In this document: in pieces, positions 34,903 to 44,400 of the stretch | Numbering within the stretch: the first letter of the stretch is position 1 | Layout: each line of letters starts with the position of its first letter | Source: Lumbricus rubellus | Taxonomy: Eukaryota > Annelida > Clitellata > Crassiclitellata > Lumbricidae | Assembly (NCBI GenBank): GCA_945859605.1 | Contig: OX243815.1 | Location: 49,149,245 to 49,213,244 of the forward strand | Direction of reading: 5' to 3' | Length of the DNA stretch: 64,000 nt | Program-made: the position numbers and the translations under genes | Notes under the pieces: generated by a model | Told to the model about the DNA's origin: nothing | The model's database searches: none | What the model saw: only the letters and a program-made list of their open reading frames with translations

Positions 34903-37900
34903 ATGGAGAAACTTACGGAGCAAAAGCAAGCGGCTATTAAGAAGATGTCTTCGGAGAGACTAGTAAAATTATTAATTGAAGCAGGCGTAGACGCAGAAGA
35001 AGTCGAACAGATGTCGAGGGAAGAATTGATGAGAAATTTAGCCGAGGTTTGGGCTAAGAAAGAAGAAGAAGAAGAAGAAGAAGAAGGTGCTGTCGGAGGC
35101 GCTGCGGAGAAGCCAGTGGAGAAGCCTGAGGCACCGATGTCTATGGAGGCGTTGCTGCAATTCATGATAATGAAAGAGGAGCAGCGTAAACAAGAGGAGA
35201 AAGAGCGTAAACAAGAAGAAAAAGAGAAAGAAGAGCAGCGCAGACAAGAGGAGAAAGAGCGTAAACAAGAAGAAAAAGAGAAAGAAGAGCAGCGCAGACA
35301 AGAGGAGAAAGAACGTAAGCAAGAAGAGAAAGAATTGCGACAACAAGAGATAGACATGCAGAGGCAGCAGTTCCAGATACAACTAGAACAAATGAGACTC
35401 GATCGTGATGAATCAGAACGGAGACGGACGGAGTTAATGATAGAGTACGAAAAAGCAAGAAAAAGCGATGAAGAAATACGAAAGCAGCAGATTGAGGACA
35501 AAAAGGCTCGCGAGGAAGAAAAAGAAAAGATGCGTTTACAAGAACTGGAGAGAGCAGAAGAAATTCGTCAGGAAGAATTTCAAGCCGGAAAAGACAATTT
35601 GGAAAAAGCAGAAAGAGAAAGAGAAGAGCAGATGCAGTTAGAACAAAAGAAACTTGCTATCAAGGAGGCTCAACTTAAAGAAATGGCCATTGAAAAAGAA
35701 GAACGCAGAAAGCAGTTAGAACTATTACAACAGAAGATAGAACAGGAAGAACTGCGGAGAATCGAAGATCAAGATCGACTGAAGAAGAGAGACGAAGATG
35801 ATCGTAAGAGCCGAGAAGTGTCAGAACAGATTAGACTCAGAGAAAGTGAGACAATGGTGTCCAAGATTAAGAAGATAGGTGACGCAATGAAGCATGTGTT
35901 ACCGAAGATGCCGTATGATATGATGGAAGTGCCATTATATTTTGAAACAGTTGAAAATGCATTCAATAGCTTCGCTGTGGAAAAGCAATATTGGGTGAAA
36001 TTGTTGTTGCCATTGATGACCCCGAGAGCGCGAACGGTATTGAATCGATTGTCATTTGAGAATTTAGATAAATACGATGCAGTGAAAGAGCACTTGTTGA
36101 AGGAATTCAAGTTAACAGCTCGTGAGTACAGGTCAAGGTTTGCAGATGCCAAGAAGACAGCCGAAGAAACGTATACGATGTTCACGGCTAGGCTGAAGAA
36201 CCTGTTGAATTATTATGTCCGAAGTAGACGAGTGGACAAAGACTACGAGAAGCTGTTTGATTTGTTAGTGGCGGATAAGCTGAAAGAATGTTTACCACCA
36301 GGTCCACTGCAGTTTGTCTTAGCAAAAGAGGGCACAGAATGCTTGGAAGCTAGTAATGTTGCAGATCTCGCAGATATACATGTAAACAATCGGATTGGTG
36401 TTATGTTCCAAGACAAACCGAAATTTGAAGCATGGGACAATAGTCCAAAGCAACCCAAGTGGAACAAGGATAGCAAAGACACCGGAAGCCAAGCCAAGAG
36501 TAATGATGCAAAGAAAGATGATTATTCTGGAAAGCAGTGGTCGCAAGATAAACAACAGTCAACGTGGGACAGACAAGCCTACAATCGAACTCCGCCGCTG
36601 GGACGCCCAACAGAAAGTAATGCATCTTACACGCCGTACAACAAGTGGGAGAACAAGGAGCAAAGAAGTTTTATCAAGAAGCGTTGCCACAATTGCAATT
36701 CTGATAAACACCTAATAAAACATTGCCAAGCACCAGGAGCGGCAAATCTGAGGAAGAACTTTAGCAGAAGTGCAGAAAATCTTCGAGTAAACCAGATACA
36801 AGTGATAAATGCACCTCCTGGTTGGGAAGAACAATGCAACCAAGAAACAGAAGTAAAGTCAGTGATGAAGTGTACGCCGCAGTTCACCATACTGAAAGAA
36901 GCGATAAAGACTACTTCCATTGCAGAAAGTTGTCGAGAAACAAAAAGTAAAGAGGAGTGTCAACGCATAAAGAAGATATCGTTGCAGCATGTAAATGTGG
37001 AGATACGTGGGACTGATGGGCAGCCTGTGCAAGTCGAGGCGTTGATTGACTCGGGGACCGAGATACCAGTAATCAACGAGGAACTACTGAAAGGAACGAC
37101 AGTAGAAGAAATCGGCAGAGTTCATTTGCAATGTGTAGCTGGAGAGCCGATTCCAGCTAAGTTGGTGAAAATCGAAGTGCGGATGAGCGGTCGTAACGAA
37201 GGAACAGCTACAGAGGACAGGACAATAAATATCGCGCCATATTTAACTTTAGTGTGTGCCAGCATTTCAGCAGAACTGTGTAAAGAAAATCCAGAAAAGT
37301 TCCTGCTACATCCAGAGATAATTGCAGAACTGAAAGAGGTTCCACCAATCAGTATATTGCAAGGAGAGCTACAAGCGAATGTGACTACAAGAGCACAAAG
37401 TCGGAGAGCAGAAGTCGAAGACGGAGAAGATGAAACGATAAACGAAAGTTCGCAAGAAGATGACACGGAAAGCGAAGATGAACTCAGCATCCAAGATGAC
37501 GAAAGAACAACATCTGAGAACAATGAAACTGAAGAAGAGATGGCTGCATGTGAACGAAATGATAGTGAAGATTCCGGAAGCGACGCTGAACTGGAGACAA
37601 GTATGAGGGACTTGTTCACAGAGAATTCGAACGATGAAAGACAGCTGGAAGATGCGAAGAAATTCGAGGAGCAGCAGAGAAATGACGAGTCACTGAAATC
37701 GTGGTGGAGGATCGCTGAAGACCAAGGATCAGAGTTTAGCGTGGTGAATGGATTGCTGTATAAGAAGCATCAAATGCTGGATCAGCTTGTGTATCAGTTG
37801 GTGTTACCGAAAGAGAGAAGAATTCAAGTAATGGAATTAGCTCACGAGTCAGTATTTGGCGGACACTTGGGAGAAGAGAAGACACGAGAGAGAATCAAGT

Positions 37901-39144
37901 TGTCCTTTGTCTGGCCAAAGATGCGTCGAGACGTGGTGAAATTTTGTAAGTCCTGTGAGAAGTGTCAGCTGAAGGCACGAAGTTTGGTGATGGATCGAGT
38001 GCCGATTACACCAATTCCAAGGGAAGATGTTCCATTCCGACGGATGACTATGGACGTGGTAGGCCCAATAGAACCGAAGTCAGCAGCAGGGCATAAGTAT
38101 TGCTTGTGCATAGTGGATTCATGTACAAGATGGCCGACAATCTTTTTGCTGAAGTCATTGACTGCTAAGGCTGTGTGCGAAGCTTTGATGAAGCTATTCA
38201 TTGACGTGGGGGTGCCGTCTGTGATCACCAGCGACAGAGGCACGAATTTTACAGCCAGTCTTACAAGAGAATTTTTGAAATTGATGGGATGCTGTCCACG
38301 ATTCGATTCACCGGGGCATCCAGAGGCAGCCGGATTAGTCGAGAGATGGAACCAGACGTTCAAGAAGATGGTACATCATGTCATTGTGGAAAATCCAAGA
38401 CAGTGGCATAAAATCATTCCGTTTACCGTATGGGCATTGAGAGAAGTTCCTAACGCAACGACAGGAGTGGCACCATATCTGCTGGTGTATGGAAAAATGC
38501 CAAGAGGACCATTAACTATCTTAAAGGAAAGCTGGACCAAAGAAATAAATCTACCGCCAAACATTGGAGTACAACCAGCAAAGTACCTGAAGAACTTAAG
38601 AGCAGACATGGAGAAAGCTTTGATATTTGCTGAGAATTGTGCAGAGGAAAAGCAAAAACAATACGCCAGTCAATACAACAAGAGGGCCAAGGATAAAGAA
38701 TTCGAACCAGGAGAAAACGTCATCGTCCTGTATCCAACGTCAACCAATAAATTGATCTCACGATGGCATGGTCCATGTACAGTGCTACAAAGAAGATCCA
38801 AGTATTCGTATCTGGTGGACATGAATGAAAACGGCCGACGAATCGTCCATGCCAACAAAATGAGGAAGTTCATCGCAAGAACATTATCGTGTGGTCTCAT
38901 CGTGGAAGAGGACGACGAATTCGGATCAGTGGTAGAGCTACCATTGAAAGAAGACCATGCAGAGACGACACAGAAATCGCTGCAATTGGACTATGAACAG
39001 ATCGGACATGTTACGAGCGAGCAACAGAAACAGCTACTGGATGTACTGAACTGTTATGCAGACAGAGTTTCGGACAAACCTGGATTATGTACACTGGTAG
39101 AACAGGAAGTGGTGCTGAACCCGAAGAATCCTAACATTTGCTAA
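34903..39144 (+). CDS. Gag-protease-integrase polyprotein of the Gmr1-like element (1413 aa)
   Basis: One open frame. Residues about 50-310 are a Glu/Lys/Arg/Gln-rich coiled coil with a tandem repeat near 90-145. Residues 330-520 look like a Ty3-type capsid (PLYFETVENAF, VKEHLLKEFKL). A CCHC knuckle CHNCNSDKHLIKHC is near 593-608. An aspartic protease motif ALIDSGTEIPVI is near 712. An acidic linker follows. The integrase has its zinc domain (H-H-C-C: HESVFGGHLGE to CKSCEKC, about 980-1018) and catalytic D, D and E near 1050, 1111 and 1147 with D-X35-E spacing. Residues 1330 to the end read LLDVLNCYADRVSDKPG, the stretch that normally leads into RT. The frame then stops where RT should begin. 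The start is the first Met after a 335-nt leader. Confidence 0.92.
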   Translation: MEKLTEQKQAAIKKMSSERLVKLLIEAGVDAEEVEQMSREELMRNLAEVWAKKEEEEEEEEGAVGGAAEKPVEKPEAPMSMEALLQFMIMKEEQRKQEEKERKQEEKEKEEQRRQEEKERKQEEKEKEEQRRQEEKERKQEEKELRQQEIDMQRQQFQIQLEQMRLDRDESERRRTELMIEYEKARKSDEEIRKQQIEDKKAREEEKEKMRLQELERAEEIRQEEFQAGKDNLEKAEREREEQMQLEQKKLAIKEAQLKEMAIEKEERRKQLELLQQKIEQEELRRIEDQDRLKKRDEDDRKSREVSEQIRLRESETMVSKIKKIGDAMKHVLPKMPYDMMEVPLYFETVENAFNSFAVEKQYWVKLLLPLMTPRARTVLNRLSFENLDKYDAVKEHLLKEFKLTAREYRSRFADAKKTAEETYTMFTARLKNLLNYYVRSRRVDKDYEKLFDLLVADKLKECLPPGPLQFVLAKEGTECLEASNVADLADIHVNNRIGVMFQDKPKFEAWDNSPKQPKWNKDSKDTGSQAKSNDAKKDDYSGKQWSQDKQQSTWDRQAYNRTPPLGRPTESNASYTPYNKWENKEQRSFIKKRCHNCNSDKHLIKHCQAPGAANLRKNFSRSAENLRVNQIQVINAPPGWEEQCNQETEVKSVMKCTPQFTILKEAIKTTSIAESCRETKSKEECQRIKKISLQHVNVEIRGTDGQPVQVEALIDSGTEIPVINEELLKGTTVEEIGRVHLQCVAGEPIPAKLVKIEVRMSGRNEGTATEDRTINIAPYLTLVCASISAELCKENPEKFLLHPEIIAELKEVPPISILQGELQANVTTRAQSRRAEVEDGEDETINESSQEDDTESEDELSIQDDERTTSENNETEEEMAACERNDSEDSGSDAELETSMRDLFTENSNDERQLEDAKKFEEQQRNDESLKSWWRIAEDQGSEFSVVNGLLYKKHQMLDQLVYQLVLPKERRIQVMELAHESVFGGHLGEEKTRERIKLSFVWPKMRRDVVKFCKSCEKCQLKARSLVMDRVPITPIPREDVPFRRMTMDVVGPIEPKSAAGHKYCLCIVDSCTRWPTIFLLKSLTAKAVCEALMKLFIDVGVPSVITSDRGTNFTASLTREFLKLMGCCPRFDSPGHPEAAGLVERWNQTFKKMVHHVIVENPRQWHKIIPFTVWALREVPNATTGVAPYLLVYGKMPRGPLTILKESWTKEINLPPNIGVQPAKYLKNLRADMEKALIFAENCAEEKQKQYASQYNKRAKDKEFEPGENVIVLYPTSTNKLISRWHGPCTVLQRRSKYSYLVDMNENGRRIVHANKMRKFIARTLSCGLIVEEDDEFGSVVELPLKEDHAETTQKSLQLDYEQIGHVTSEQQKQLLDVLNCYADRVSDKPGLCTLVEQEVVLNPKNPNIC

Positions 39145-39152
39145 CTAATTGA

Positions 39153-39713
39153 TTGATATTCTTTGGTTTCTACAGACAATTTATTTGTAATTTTGCTGAG
39201 ATTGCTAAACCATTGACAGATTTAACTAGCAAGCAGACGCCTGAGAACATTATTTGGACTCAGGACCACCAGAAATCTTTTGATTCTCTTAAAGAAATTG
39301 TTTTATCGAATGTTATTCTGTACATGTTCGAGGTTGGCAAACCATTTAATTTGTACTGTGATAGCAGTGATTTTGCTGTGGGGGCTGTGCTGTCACAAGT
39401 GGACGACGAGGGGATAGAACGTCCCGTTTCATTTATCAGCCAGAAGCTGACAGATACCCAGAGGAGATGGGCGACGATTGAGAAGGAAGCCTATGCAATC
39501 ATATGGGCTTTAAACAAATTGAAAGAAATCATTATTGGTTCCAAGATTAATGTGTTCACTGATCATAATCCTTTAGTTTATTTGACTGAGTCAATGTCGA
39601 AGTCTGCTAAGTTAGTCAGATGGTCTTTATCATTGCAAAATTTTGACATTCTGTTGAACTATAAGAAAGGAAAGTTGAATGTAGTAGCAGACTGCTTATC
39701 GAGATTGTAGTAT
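39153..39713 (+). pseudogene. RT C-terminus and RNase H remnant of the Gmr1-like element
   Basis: A frame different from the upstream polyprotein, opening at FFGFYRQFICNFAEIAKPLT, which is the C-terminal thumb region of Ty3/gypsy RT. Then comes RNase H with YCDSSDFAVGAVLSQ, WATIEKEAYAIIWALNKLKE and FTDHNPLVYL, and the usual NVVADCLSRL end. The RT fingers and palm, including the YxDD box, are absent. About 200 codons are missing between 39142 and 39160. The fragment has no start context of its own. Confidence 0.87.
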
Positions 39714-39827
39714 AAGGTATTTTGTGATTGCATTTAGTATAAGAATTGTTTGTATTTAGTTTAAGCATTATACGTTCGCTAATTTTTAAGATTAATTAGC
39801 TCTCTTCAAAAGAAAGGAAGGAGGTAA

Positions 39828-40347
39828 TGTCAGCTAATTTAATCAGTGCACGCCGATTGTCGTACAGCGACGTAAGTAGGCCAGGTGCAAATTGCCGCGC
39901 GGCGTCTGCACAGGTGATTGTCTGGACAGCACGTGACGTCTAGACGAGCGTACGTTAATTGTACAAGAAGGGAGTGGAAGTGAAGAAGGAGAGTTGCGTG
40001 TTGAGAGCCGTTGAGATAGGCTGTAAGAGTTGTTGTTGAGTTGCGATAGAGTAGACTGATGAAGATAGTAGTCGTGTAGTTGTTATGATAACGCAAGTGT
40101 AGTCATTGTTGTGTTGTTGCTGATCGTTTTACTTTATATCGGATTTTGGAGTATAATAAGAAGAGTTAAACACGTCGTCGTTGTTGGTTAACAAAACAGT
40201 GAAAGACTGTAGATTCTTTAACCTAGCCATTTAGCTAATGAAACAGTTATCTAGGGATAGGCCTACGCTACCACGAACTTATACGAAGAAGCTTCCGAAG
40301 AGACTGAAGGTCACACGTAGAGAAGAAGAGGGAAAAGACTTGTGACA
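39828..40347 (+). repeat. 3' LTR of the Gmr1-like element
   Basis: 520 bp, same sequence as the 5' LTR by eye. It is preceded by the polypurine tract at about 39808-39824 and followed by the second GTGAC target duplication. Confidence 0.95.
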
Positions 40348-40451
40348 GTGACATTGTGGATTGAAATCAGACAGTTGTTGATTGTTTAGAAAGAAAGACA
40401 GACCTCTTCTGCTGTTTAAAAAAAATGTCTGATCTTTATTTGTTGTCGTAG

Positions 40452-40564
40452 ACAAAATGTGAAGATGTGGAAAGATGTGACGAGTATCGAAGGTCTTGTG
40501 AACTCGGTCAACACGTGGCTCATTACGCTCGAAAAACAGGGATGTGACAAAATGCTGAAAGCCG
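40452..40564 (+). CDS. KIAA2013: KIAA2013 homologue, exon k
   Basis: Acceptor GTTGTCGTAG/A, donor GCCG/GTATAG, phase 2 in, 1 out. It encodes QNVKMWKDVTSIEGLVNSVN and TWLITLEKQGCDKMLKAG. The LEKQGC-KMLKAG block corresponds to LQKRGCKGLVKVG of the vertebrate protein. The exon starts about 100 bp after the 3' LTR of the retrotransposon inserted in the preceding intron, so the insertion is intronic and same-sense. Confidence 0.89.
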
Positions 40565-40769
40565 GTATAGTTATCCCTTTCGGATTTTACTGCTTCAAGA
40601 AATCTCAAAAGTTATCTTTCTTTTCGACAATATATTTCAGAGTTCACAGCCTGTTTAATTTATTTTTTATTGAATTTTATGTTATGAAAGTCTTCGGGTT
40701 AATATCAACGTCATGTGAAATATGACTAAATATTGTTAGTATTGTTTCTTGCTGGGATATGTATTGAAG

Positions 40770-41034
40770 GCGCGGATGGAGTGCTGCAGGCGATGATGCT
40801 CAGCTACGGAGCGTTCCGCTTCAGCAACGATCACCTTGAGTTTGGAACGCACCCAAGCGACCTCCACCGCGACTACTTCTTTCGACGAATCAACTACGGA
40901 AACGACACGCACATCAATGTTTCGGTGAAGGTCGGAGAAGACAATCGAGCGGTTCTGTACGTTTCGCTCGATAAGAACAGCCGACCGTTCTACGCATGCG
41001 ACGCAGGATGTCTTGACGCACCAAGTCAACTGAG
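40770..41034 (+). CDS. KIAA2013: KIAA2013 homologue, exon l (most conserved block)
   Basis: Acceptor TTGAAG/GC, donor CTGAG/GTGAGT, phase 1 in, 2 out. It encodes [60 protein letters not shown] and [14 protein letters not shown]. This matches GVLQGMVLSFGGLQF, YKNDHINLAV and YACKAGCLDEPVEL of the vertebrate protein, and is the strongest identification in the window. Paired cysteines (ACDAGC) and sequons suggest a luminal domain. The acceptor has a weak pyrimidine tract. Confidence 0.93.
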
Positions 41035-41486
41035 GTGAGTTGTAGTCGTTCTTCCATGGTCATGGTCGGCGGAGACCTGGGCGGAGATTTGGGGGGGTGG
41101 ACGAACGAGTCGCCGAAGGAAAGACGCGAGATTTATTTTTTGACAGATAACAATTTCTGACGACCTTTTTAAAAAAAAATTCTATTTTCACCGCCAAATA
41201 AGTTGATGACCTTTTTTTAGTCATCTGGCCAAAAAGTCTAGAAAAGTGTCTATTTTCACCGCCACAAAAATTTCAATGCCTTTTTTTAGTCTTGAAGCTC
41301 AACGATTGGGAGGGACCAATGCATGGGCTGTCCCCCCAATAAAAGTGTTGGGGGAACCGTTCCCCCTGTTCCCCCCTAGGTCTCTGCCCATGAGTTCTTC
41401 AATGAAGTCGTGTTGTTCCTGTCGTCTGTCTTCGCAATATGTTGTCTTTGTCTTTTGCAACAATAGGAATTTAGAATGGATGAGCA

Positions 41487-41585
41487 CACACACACACACA
41501 CACACATGCACGCACACAAACACATGCACACACACACATGCACACGCATGTCACGCACGCACATAAACACACACACAAACACAAA
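41487..41585 (+). repeat. (CA)n microsatellite
   Basis: About 100 bp of CA with TG and CG breaks in the intron after exon l. Confidence 0.95.
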
Positions 41586-42147
41586 CCAGATGAACTTGAC
41601 TTATTCTCTGATGGTGGAAACGTCGCTGACACTAAACAGCAAGATTCTTCCAGTTAATTATTTCTGAAATATGTTTTGGAAAGAAAATCATGAAATTATT
41701 GTCTACATCATGGATAGGGCAGAGTTCACTGCATGAGTGTTAATGAAATTTTGGTTTCCTTCTCTCGTTCTCTTTTCTGTTCTTTGCTTTAGTTTGATTT
41801 TGGTTGTAAAGTCTGTTAATCAGAACAGAAACTGAACGGAGACATGATTCTCGTCTTCAGAATAACAGACCACACTGATTAGTTAAATTCAATTACAGAC
41901 AGAGACTGTAAGCAAAGAAGGAGAGCATATGAGTTAACACACGCTGCAAGGCAACTTAGGAGAGACGAGATGATATGCATGAGTCAGTTGACATTCTAAA
42001 CTCACGTGTGTTAGATTTCAAAGCATGATCTGTCACACACGACTGGTTCGCTTAAAGCCAATGTCAAAGTGATTGTAAGGTCTTGAAGAGTCTCTGTCAT
42101 CAGTAACAACCGTTTTAATGCTTTGGCTTTTGTTTGCAATAATTCAG

Positions 42148-42272
42148 CCGTGAAGTGTTGACATTTCCTGTGAAGTTGACGGACCCTCTCACTCCCATTC
42201 TCTACATCACATCCAACAAACAACATTTGGAAGATCTGAAGCATGCGATACACGTCAAAGAAATCGTTGACG
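42148..42272 (+). CDS. KIAA2013: KIAA2013 homologue, exon m
   Basis: Acceptor AATTCAG/C, donor GACG/GTCGGT, phase 2 in, 1 out. It encodes [20 protein letters not shown] and [20 protein letters not shown]. It matches HTFSVMVTQPITPLLYIS and LTHLQDLRHTLHLKAI of the vertebrate protein, in the same order directly after the CLD block. Confidence 0.92.
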
Positions 42273-42639
42273 GTCGGTTAACAAAGTCGTATTCACCTTC
42301 GTCGTCTTCTTCTCTCTTCTTGTTGTTCTGGTGTTTGTTTGACAAAATCAACCGATTGATTGCTTGTTTTTTCTTTTCTATAAGACCATATAATTAGATA
42401 TTTTTATTGGACAGACAATGTAAAATTAATGTTTGCGATGCTGCATCAGTTTTATTCTTGCCTTTATTCTTTGAACAATCTGCCATACTGCTACTTCTTT
42501 TCGGCATTGTTTGCATAGTTGTGGTAAAATAATATGAGTGTTTGTCTTGTCATAAGAAAGATCGCTTTACTTACTTAATTGCACAAGCAGACAGAAAAAT
42601 GTAATGACATTTCATCATGTTGTTCACTAAATAAAACTA

Positions 42640-42950
42640 GATTCATTCATTCATTCTGAGAATTTATATAGTGCCTCTTCAAGATATCTACTCAGTGGCG
42701 CTCTGTGCACTAACTAGCCGAAATGATGTTAAGTTAACAGTCATAGCGAGCGAAAAATAACAAGAAATTCCAAAACAAAACACAGTTAGCTAAAAGAGTC
42801 ACCAGTGGCGAGCCCTCGCAAACACGTAGAGTTAACCATCGGATTCCCGTAGAGCTGGTAGATGGCGTGGTTGATCAGAGTCTATGGTAGGTGGTAGATG
42901 ACTCCCGTCCGGTTAATCGCTGAAGCTCCAGCAAGGATGCGTGTAGGAGA
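42640..42950 (+). repeat. Dispersed repeat with (ATTC)n and ATTTATATAGTGCC
   Basis: Intronic, before the terminal exon. It starts ATTCATTCATTCTGAGAATT and TATATAGTGCCTCTTC, followed by CTACTCAGTGGCGCTC, and runs into about 240 bp without a frame. Same family marker as at 8100 and 29880. Confidence 0.55.
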
Positions 42951-43061
42951 AGGCATTCGTCGCTTTAGTTTAAATTAGTGTATGAACCGGCTTAACTGCG
43001 CCTCCTCCTCCTCCTCCCTCTTCACTTGATTGCTGACCATTGTGTTGTGTGTTGCTTTTAG

Positions 43062-43258
43062 CACCAGCTCATGAACATCACGTGATGGTGCTTCATAAGC
43101 ACGGCCACCACTGGGGTGGACTTCCGATGCTGTTCTGGGCGACAATTGGCGTTCTCATCTTAGTCTTTCATCTCTTCCTATTCAAGCTCGTCTACAATGA
43201 GTACTGCTCCGGCGTGGAACCAAAGTATCCGAAATATGCACGTGGTCGATACGTATAG
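43062..43258 (+). CDS. KIAA2013: KIAA2013 homologue, terminal exon n (transmembrane helix and tail)
   Basis: Acceptor TTGCTTTTAG/CA, phase 1 in, stop TAG at 43256-43258. It encodes a His-rich stretch ([17 protein letters not shown]), one membrane helix [20 protein letters not shown] and a short tail [20 protein letters not shown] ending GRYV. The vertebrate protein has [21 protein letters not shown] at the same place. The His-rich loop replaces a shorter linker. No canonical AATAAA was seen in the following kilobase. Confidence 0.93.
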
Positions 43259-43396
43259 CACATCATCATGACCATCATCATCATCGTCATCATCATCTCA
43301 CTTTGTATGGCGGCTGTGATGAAATTCAGCTGACGAAGAGAAGTGAGATCGCAGCAACCCATCATTCCCTGTATTGTCAGGTGATGGTGGTGGTGA

Positions 43397-43440
43397 GGAG
43401 GAGGAGGAGGAGGAGGAGGAGGAGGAGGAGGAGGAGGAGA
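43397..43440 (+). repeat. (GGA)n in the 3' UTR region of the KIAA2013 homologue
   Basis: About 44 bp of GGA repeat 140 nt after the stop codon, preceded by a CATCAT run at 43262-43296. Confidence 0.95.
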
Positions 43441-44400
43441 GACAGTCTTGGCATTTAGTATGAACGGTCGTTTCTCCTTTTCGCCTGCCATCGTCATCAT
43501 TGTCTCTCGATGTTTCTCTGTTCGTAGCAGCAGAGATTGAGAAGGACACGTAGCAATGGGTCCAAGTGTTGAGATGTGTTGAGTTGTTAGTGTTTCAATT
43601 GACAGACATTTTCCTATTTTCTTAACAGAATCTGAAGAAGTTTTAAAGCCGACGTCAACAACACAAGAGACCGATTAATATGTTGATGTGTGTCACTTTT
43701 ATCTTCTATTTCATGACTCGATTTGCGATCGTAAATATTAAGCAAAGTGCTTGGCAACATTGACTGTAAATCGGGTCAGAATCGTTGCATGTATGATAAA
43801 CGTCGTGGCAGATGGACAGAGTCTGGCGATGTAGAGACTGAGATTGAAGACTATGTGCTTCAGTGTCTGTGTTATAATAATAATAATAATATCGTTACCA
43901 GGTAGTTGTTATTTCTGGACAGGCCACGTTCAGTTGTTATTATTATTAGTTGTTGGCATCGCACATATGTTATGTCGGTGGACTTTGTGAATTTCTTCTG
44001 CTGTCGACAGATTAAATGCTTGTCTGGAAATTGTGTTGAGTTCCTGTTTACTTCGTTAGGGTTAGAGTGATACCTCAACCCTTCTCTCAACGCATACCTC
44101 AACCCTTCCCTCATAATCTTCATCTGTTTATCAGCTTTAGCGCCCCTGTCTATTCATTCTTCTTCATCCACCGGTCTCTGTTTCTGCCTACAGTCACTGT
44201 TCACATCTCACCCAAATTCTGTAACTGACTCTGACTCCTGCGGAGTGCTGAGTCCACTAGTTGTTCTGCGTATACCAGGGTGCAAGCAGGCTATGGCTCT
44301 CCGAGTGGACAGGCGCGACTGTCGGACTGACAGTAAACACCGATTTACTGTAACCCTAACCCTAGTCAAGTTCCTTGTTGAATCATTGCGACATTATATA

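Larger units (their letters stand above)
34049..40347 (+). mobile_element. Gmr1-like Ty3/gypsy LTR retrotransposon, RT core deleted
   Basis: A 6299-bp insertion in the intron between exons j and k of the KIAA2013 homologue, same orientation. The 5-bp target duplication GTGAC is at 34044-34048 and 40348-40352. Two 520-bp LTRs begin TGTCAG and end TGACA. No difference between them was found by eye, so insertion is recent. A primer-site-like TGG lies just inside the 5' LTR, and a purine tract (AAAGAAAGGAAGGAGG) precedes the 3' LTR. Domain order is gag, zinc knuckle, protease, integrase, RT remnant, RNase H, the order of Gmr1-like elements. With no YxDD core it should be unable to reverse transcribe on its own. 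Confidence 0.93.
21372..43258 (+). other. KIAA2013: KIAA2013 homologue, gene span (14 exons placed, first exon missing)
   Basis: Gene overview. Exons at 21372-21499, 23570-23710, 25771-25902, 27256-27314, 28897-28989, 29492-29565, 30374-30514, 31754-31853, 32654-32722, 33570-33781, 40452-40564, 40770-41034, 42148-42272 and 43062-43258 join in one phase, with GT-AG at every junction, to about 615 codons and a stop. The product resembles vertebrate KIAA2013 along its whole length (recalled, not searched). It has an N-terminal hydrophobic anchor, a large luminal domain containing GNGYVG, an HNPT block, GVLQAMML and ACDAGCLD, and a C-terminal membrane helix followed by a short tail starting KLVYNEYC. 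The family is annotated as a membrane glycoprotein of the secretory pathway without a known reaction, so no function is assigned. The initiator exon must lie upstream of 21372. Confidence 0.88.

Noticed and set aside
34872..39000. Minus-strand ORFs within the retrotransposon (up to about 210 codons)
   Set aside because: They are shadows of the gag-protease-integrase frame.
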